64,000 nucleotides of DNA from JANSWY01 sp965228955 (GTDB taxonomy: Bacteria > Bacteroidota > Bacteroidia > Cytophagales > Cyclobacteriaceae): positions 6,262,001 through 6,326,000 of the forward strand of contig OZ245848.1 in assembly GCA_965228955.1 (NCBI GenBank), written 5' to 3'. Within the stretch, counting starts at the first letter, position 1. Every line of letters starts with the position of its first letter. Positions 60,940 through 64,000 of the stretch are shown here, one piece after another. The notes below the pieces were generated by a model. That model saw only the letters and a list, made by a program, of their open reading frames with translations, did no database searches and had not been told where the DNA came from. The translations under genes were made by a program, and so were the position numbers.

Positions 60940-62876
60940 GAGATCAATTTGTAGTTTTTGATGAGTAATTGTGTGTTAGTTCCCAAATCACTGGAAATGG
61001 TTAACTCTCCTTTGAGTTTCATGCACAGGGCTTCAATTAACCGCATTCCAAAAGACTTTGATTTGTCAATTTCTTCGGTTTCCACCCCTTTTCCATTGTC
61101 CTTTACTTCTAATAAAATACCCTGATCTTTCTGGTGTAGGCCTATATAGATTTCTCCTTCTTCTGTTTCAGTAAAAGCATATTTTAGTGAATTTGTGATT
61201 AACTCATTTATTATCAACCCCAGAGGAATGATAGTATCGATATCAAACTTTATATCTTCAATTTCCAATTTAGAGCTCACCTGAGATTCAGTGACTCCAA
61301 AAGACCTGAAAAGCGACTCAATAAGATTTTCAATGTATTCATGTATCGACAAGCTCGACAATTCATCGGTTTGGTAAAGGTTTTGATGTATTAAGGCCAT
61401 TGATTTCACACGATTTTGACCTTCAATTACAGCATCAAGGGCATTTTTGTCTTCTATAGTATCTGCCTGGAGACTTAAGAGACTACTAATTATTTGAAGA
61501 TTGTTTTTGACTCTGTGATGGATTTCCTTGAGTAAATTCTCTCTTTCCGCTAATGATTTAGAGATGATCCCATTTTTCTCCTCCAGCACCTTATTTGTTC
61601 GTCTTTTGATACTTAAACGATAGAAGAAAAATGCCGCGACTATAAGCCCGAGTAATGAGGAAAGAATAAAAATGTTTCGTTGATTTTCGGATACTTTAAG
61701 GTCCAGTTCTGCATTGACGTTTTCAGCTTCCAGCTCTGCAATTTGGCGTTCACGCTTTTCTTTCTCGTATTGTTGCTCTAGTTCTGTTGCTCGCTTTACG
61801 GCTTGTTGGGAGACCATTTCTTCTTGTAAAGTGTGGTACTTCTCAAAATAGTTTAGTGCCAGTTTAGGGTTCTTTGTTCGCTTGTAATATTCGTATGCCA
61901 GTTGATAAATCTGCATGGCAGGCTCCTTAAGTTTGGCTTCATCCACAACATCCAAAGCCAATTGCAGATATTTTTTTCCGTTTTTCAAATCATCTTTTGT
62001 GAAATACAAATAAGCCAGGTTGAAATACAAGTTGTTGAGAAATGGGGTTTGTTCATCCAGATTTTTTATTTCTTCAGCCTCCTGAAATGAGGATAAGGCG
62101 TTTTCAAAATCTTCCAACTTCACATATATGGCCCCTACATTTAGCAATTCCCATTTATAAGCAGCCATATCGTTTTCTAGTTTTGATAGACTTATTGTTT
62201 TAAGAGAATATTTAAGAGCACTGTCATATTTGTCATCAGATAAGTAAGCAGAGCTTAGGTTGGTATAACTGTTCATTAACCCTTTCCTGTCATCCAAAGC
62301 CAGCTTGATGTCAACTGACTTTTTATATATATCTACTGCAGCATCATACTTTTCAGTCATACGATAAATTTTACCCACATTATTGTAGAGTCGGGCTAAA
62401 TTTTGTTTGTCATCAATTTCTTTGAATGTTGGTTCAGATCTTAAAAAGTAATAAACAGCTGAATCCACTATATTCTCAAAAATGAAGACCGTTCCTATGT
62501 TAAATAATGACACAGCAGCCCCTTTCTTGTCATTAGTTTCTAAACTTAAGTCATAGGCTTTTCGGTAATACATTTTACCGCTATCAAACTTGTAGTTATA
62601 ATCATAGACCATGCCCCTCATAATCAGGGCTCTTCTTTGAAACTCTTCTTTTGGTAGTTGATCAAGTAGATCGTCCATTTTTTGAACATAGTGCAATGAT
62701 GAATCGAAACTGTATTCCAAAAAGTGTGCAGCGACTAAATCATTGATGTCAAATAGTAGTTTAGGGTCACTCTCAATTTGCAGCTTTTGTTTCAAAGAAT
62801 CCAGATAACTCTGATTTTGTGCAATAATATTAAGGCAACTTAGGAGCGCTACTAGCAGGCAAGAGCTTAATTTCAT
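60936..62876 (-). CDS. TPR-containing sensor histidine kinase (HisKA_2 type)
   Basis: 646 residues from the ATG at 62876, which opens a clear signal peptide (MKLSSCLLVALLSCLNIIAQ); a longer frame reaches 62924. TPR repeats fill about 25-365 (SLFNIGTVFIFENIVDSAVYY, LYNNVGKIYRMTEKYDAAVD). A coiled coil and one membrane helix (about 400-420, IFILSSLLGLIVAAFFFYRL) follow. The kinase core has a HisKA_2 box near 445 (EIHHRVKNNLQIISSLLSLQ) and an ATPase domain with NELITNSLKYAF. The periplasmic TPRs suggest that it senses a protein or envelope ligand. It is coupled to the LytTR regulator by an ATGA overlap. Confidence 0.92.
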   Translation of the reverse strand: MKLSSCLLVALLSCLNIIAQNQSYLDSLKQKLQIESDPKLLFDINDLVAAHFLEYSFDSSLHYVQKMDDLLDQLPKEEFQRRALIMRGMVYDYNYKFDSGKMYYRKAYDLSLETNDKKGAAVSLFNIGTVFIFENIVDSAVYYFLRSEPTFKEIDDKQNLARLYNNVGKIYRMTEKYDAAVDIYKKSVDIKLALDDRKGLMNSYTNLSSAYLSDDKYDSALKYSLKTISLSKLENDMAAYKWELLNVGAIYVKLEDFENALSSFQEAEEIKNLDEQTPFLNNLYFNLAYLYFTKDDLKNGKKYLQLALDVVDEAKLKEPAMQIYQLAYEYYKRTKNPKLALNYFEKYHTLQEEMVSQQAVKRATELEQQYEKEKRERQIAELEAENVNAELDLKVSENQRNIFILSSLLGLIVAAFFFYRLSIKRRTNKVLEEKNGIISKSLAERENLLKEIHHRVKNNLQIISSLLSLQADTIEDKNALDAVIEGQNRVKSMALIHQNLYQTDELSSLSIHEYIENLIESLFRSFGVTESQVSSKLEIEDIKFDIDTIIPLGLIINELITNSLKYAFTETEEGEIYIGLHQKDQGILLEVKDNGKGVETEEIDKSKSFGMRLIEALCMKLKGELTISSDLGTNTQLLIKNYKLIS

Positions 62877-62938
62877 AGGCAGGCGGACATGTGTTGCAAT
62901 TAATTTACTCAACTCCCACCACAAATGATAATTATGAT

Positions 62939-63385
62939 TTAAGAATTCAAATTGAGTTCATCAATTCGTTTCGTAAAACTTTCAGGCACTGGAGATAATT
63001 TTCTTATTCCATAATCAAAGAACAACACACCAGTTTTTCCTTTTGCAATGGTCTTTTGATCAGACTTTCTGATCAGCAGGTAAAGCATATCAAAACCATA
63101 TTTTGATTGATCGGAGATGCCAATTTGATTAATGATTTCATCACCATAAAATCCTTCTGCTTTGTACTCGATTGCAGAATCAGAGATAATGATACCAATG
63201 TTGCCTTCTATACTGACTTCATTCTTATAGCCCAGAGATTTGACGAACCTTAATCTTGATTCGTGCATCATTGACAGCACTTTGTCATTGCCCAGATGCT
63301 GGCCGTAATTGATATCAGAGATAGTGACTGTTACAGTCGTTTCGAATAGGATTGGTTTTGGGGTGTCGATTTTGATTCGGGCCAT
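62939..63385 (-). CDS. Acyl-CoA thioesterase, hotdog-fold (4HBT-like)
   Basis: 148 residues from the ATG at 63385. The hotdog pattern is visible: VTISDINYGQHLGNDKVLSMMHESRLRF, with the Asp or Asn and the His of the active-site loop and the long central helix, then a beta-rich second half (KYGFDMLYLLIRKSDQKTIAKG). It probably hydrolyses acyl-CoA in the cytoplasm; the chain length is unknown. It lies between a small exported protein gene and the kinase gene. Confidence 0.88.
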   Translation of the reverse strand: MARIKIDTPKPILFETTVTVTISDINYGQHLGNDKVLSMMHESRLRFVKSLGYKNEVSIEGNIGIIISDSAIEYKAEGFYGDEIINQIGISDQSKYGFDMLYLLIRKSDQKTIAKGKTGVLFFDYGIRKLSPVPESFTKRIDELNLNS

Positions 63386-63398
63386 CCCCAAATATAGC

Positions 63399-63638
63399 TT
63401 AGGAGATTAAGCTATTTTTATACTTCTTAATTTTCTTGATTTTGATTTCTTCAGGTAGTTTTGAGATGTGTTTCTCATCCAGAAATATTTTGTAGTCAAA
63501 GAACTCTCTGTCGATTGAATTTTGATCTACGAATACTTCATGAACTGAAGAAGGATTCTCTATCGTATTAAGCTCTCCCTGGTTTAATCCACTTAACGGT
63601 AATAATACCAAAGCTGTCTTTATTATTCCATTAATCAT
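63399..63638 (-). CDS. Small exported protein, unknown function
   Basis: 79 residues. A short signal-like start (MINGIIKTALVLLPLSGLNQ) is followed by a charged segment without recognisable motifs and a very basic C-terminus (KIKKIKKYKNSLIS). The stop lies 13 bp before the thioesterase start. I cannot assign a family. It may be a real small gene of the thioesterase operon. Confidence 0.5.
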   Translation of the reverse strand: MINGIIKTALVLLPLSGLNQGELNTIENPSSVHEVFVDQNSIDREFFDYKIFLDEKHISKLPEEIKIKKIKKYKNSLIS

Positions 63639-63754
63639 ATGCTTGCTGATTGAATTGTTACTTCAATATAGGTAACACAATCATAACATTTGGAACATAT
63701 CGATGAACGAGCAAGAAGTGTCTACGAACGTATTAAATGCTCATATTGAAGTTT

Positions 63755-64000
63755 TTAGGCAATTTCGAAATTCATAATATCCAGGATGGCGTCCATAACT
63801 CCCATCCCTTTTTCAAATGGGGGTAAATTCTTGTAATTACCCTGGATTACCTCACCGGATGTGTTTTTGTATATGACCTTGCCAAAATTGCCATTTGTTC
63901 GTTGATCAAAGAAGGTGATCTCCATCACGGTTACCCCTTTGCCATTGTCATATTTACATGTTAGCTGCCACTGAAAAGAAGAAGTCTTGCTCTTAATGGT
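63755..64000 (-). CDS. Unknown protein, C-terminal 81 residues only
   Basis: A frame enters from the right edge and ends at TAA at 63755. Its product reads WQLTCKYDNGKGVTVMEITF, then GKVIYKNTSGEVIQGNY and a hydrophobic end (MGVMDAILDIMNFEIA). No family is recognised. The start lies outside the window, and the coding nature is inferred from the uninterrupted frame and its normal composition. Confidence 0.6.
   Translation of the reverse strand, partial: TIKSKTSSFQWQLTCKYDNGKGVTVMEITFFDQRTNGNFGKVIYKNTSGEVIQGNYKNLPPFEKGMGVMDAILDIMNFEIA

Overview
The window reads as a chromosomal segment of a Bacteroidota bacterium, most likely a free-living or marine member of the Cytophagales. The pointers are large secreted proteins with Por/T9SS-type C-terminal sorting domains, Bacteroidota-type promoters (TTTG, about 19 bp, TAnnTTTG), LytTR two-component systems, a TPR-HTH membrane regulator, SpII lipoproteins and a modest GC content. 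The organism call is inference. I found no rRNA, tRNA, CRISPR array, insertion sequence or prophage.

Layout. 1-2.5 kb: the end of a lipoprotein gene, ornithine aminotransferase, a DUF4870 protein. 2.5-11.6 kb: an ECF sigma/anti-sigma pair divergent from a 2483-residue surface protein and a 55-residue partner. 11.7-29.2 kb: housekeeping block with hpf, a Xer recombinase, rpsU, an acyl-CoA dehydrogenase, ugd, a DUF547 lipoprotein, a cation:proton antiporter, glyS, an MtfA-like peptidase, dGTPase, an RND/MMPL exporter, ileS and lspA. 29.4-34.1 kb: a starch/maltodextrin patch with a membrane-bound AraC regulator carrying a carbohydrate-binding domain, an archaeal-looking GH13 alpha-amylase and two lipoproteins. 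34.1-45.7 kb: a conventional T9SS protein, a second large-protein/small-partner pair, a divergent TPR-HTH regulator and a VWA protein. 45.8-53.2 kb: a small membrane protein, a 21-bp minisatellite, a LytTR system with an alpha/beta hydrolase, a three-gene operon, and glycogen branching enzyme. 53.3-64 kb: a large FAD/Fe-S oxidoreductase, the third large/small pair, a second LytTR system with a TPR histidine kinase, a thioesterase and two small or partial genes.

The main observation is a repeated two-gene cassette. Three large T9SS-type proteins (ending at 11364, 38189 and 56461) share a C-terminal module of about 450 residues. Each is followed at once, on the same strand, by a tiny gene (55, 55 and 59 codons) encoding signal peptide, PPATPIDGG motif, hydrophobic helix and basic tail. 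Spacing is 18 nt, 10 nt, and a 4-nt ATGA overlap. A fourth T9SS protein (34154-37888) without that module has no such partner. Each cassette lies beside a different signalling module: ECF sigma/anti-sigma, TPR-HTH regulator, or LytTR response regulator with histidine kinase.

Regulatory sequence supports some of this wiring. Three direct repeats at exactly 21-bp spacing precede the third cassette, directly after the LytTR regulator gene. Two copies of a 10-bp word at 20-bp spacing precede the hydrolase-kinase-regulator operon of the other LytTR system. A 15-bp word recurs upstream of the TPR-HTH regulator and of the VWA gene. All function assignments are from reading the sequence and family knowledge; no searches were run.
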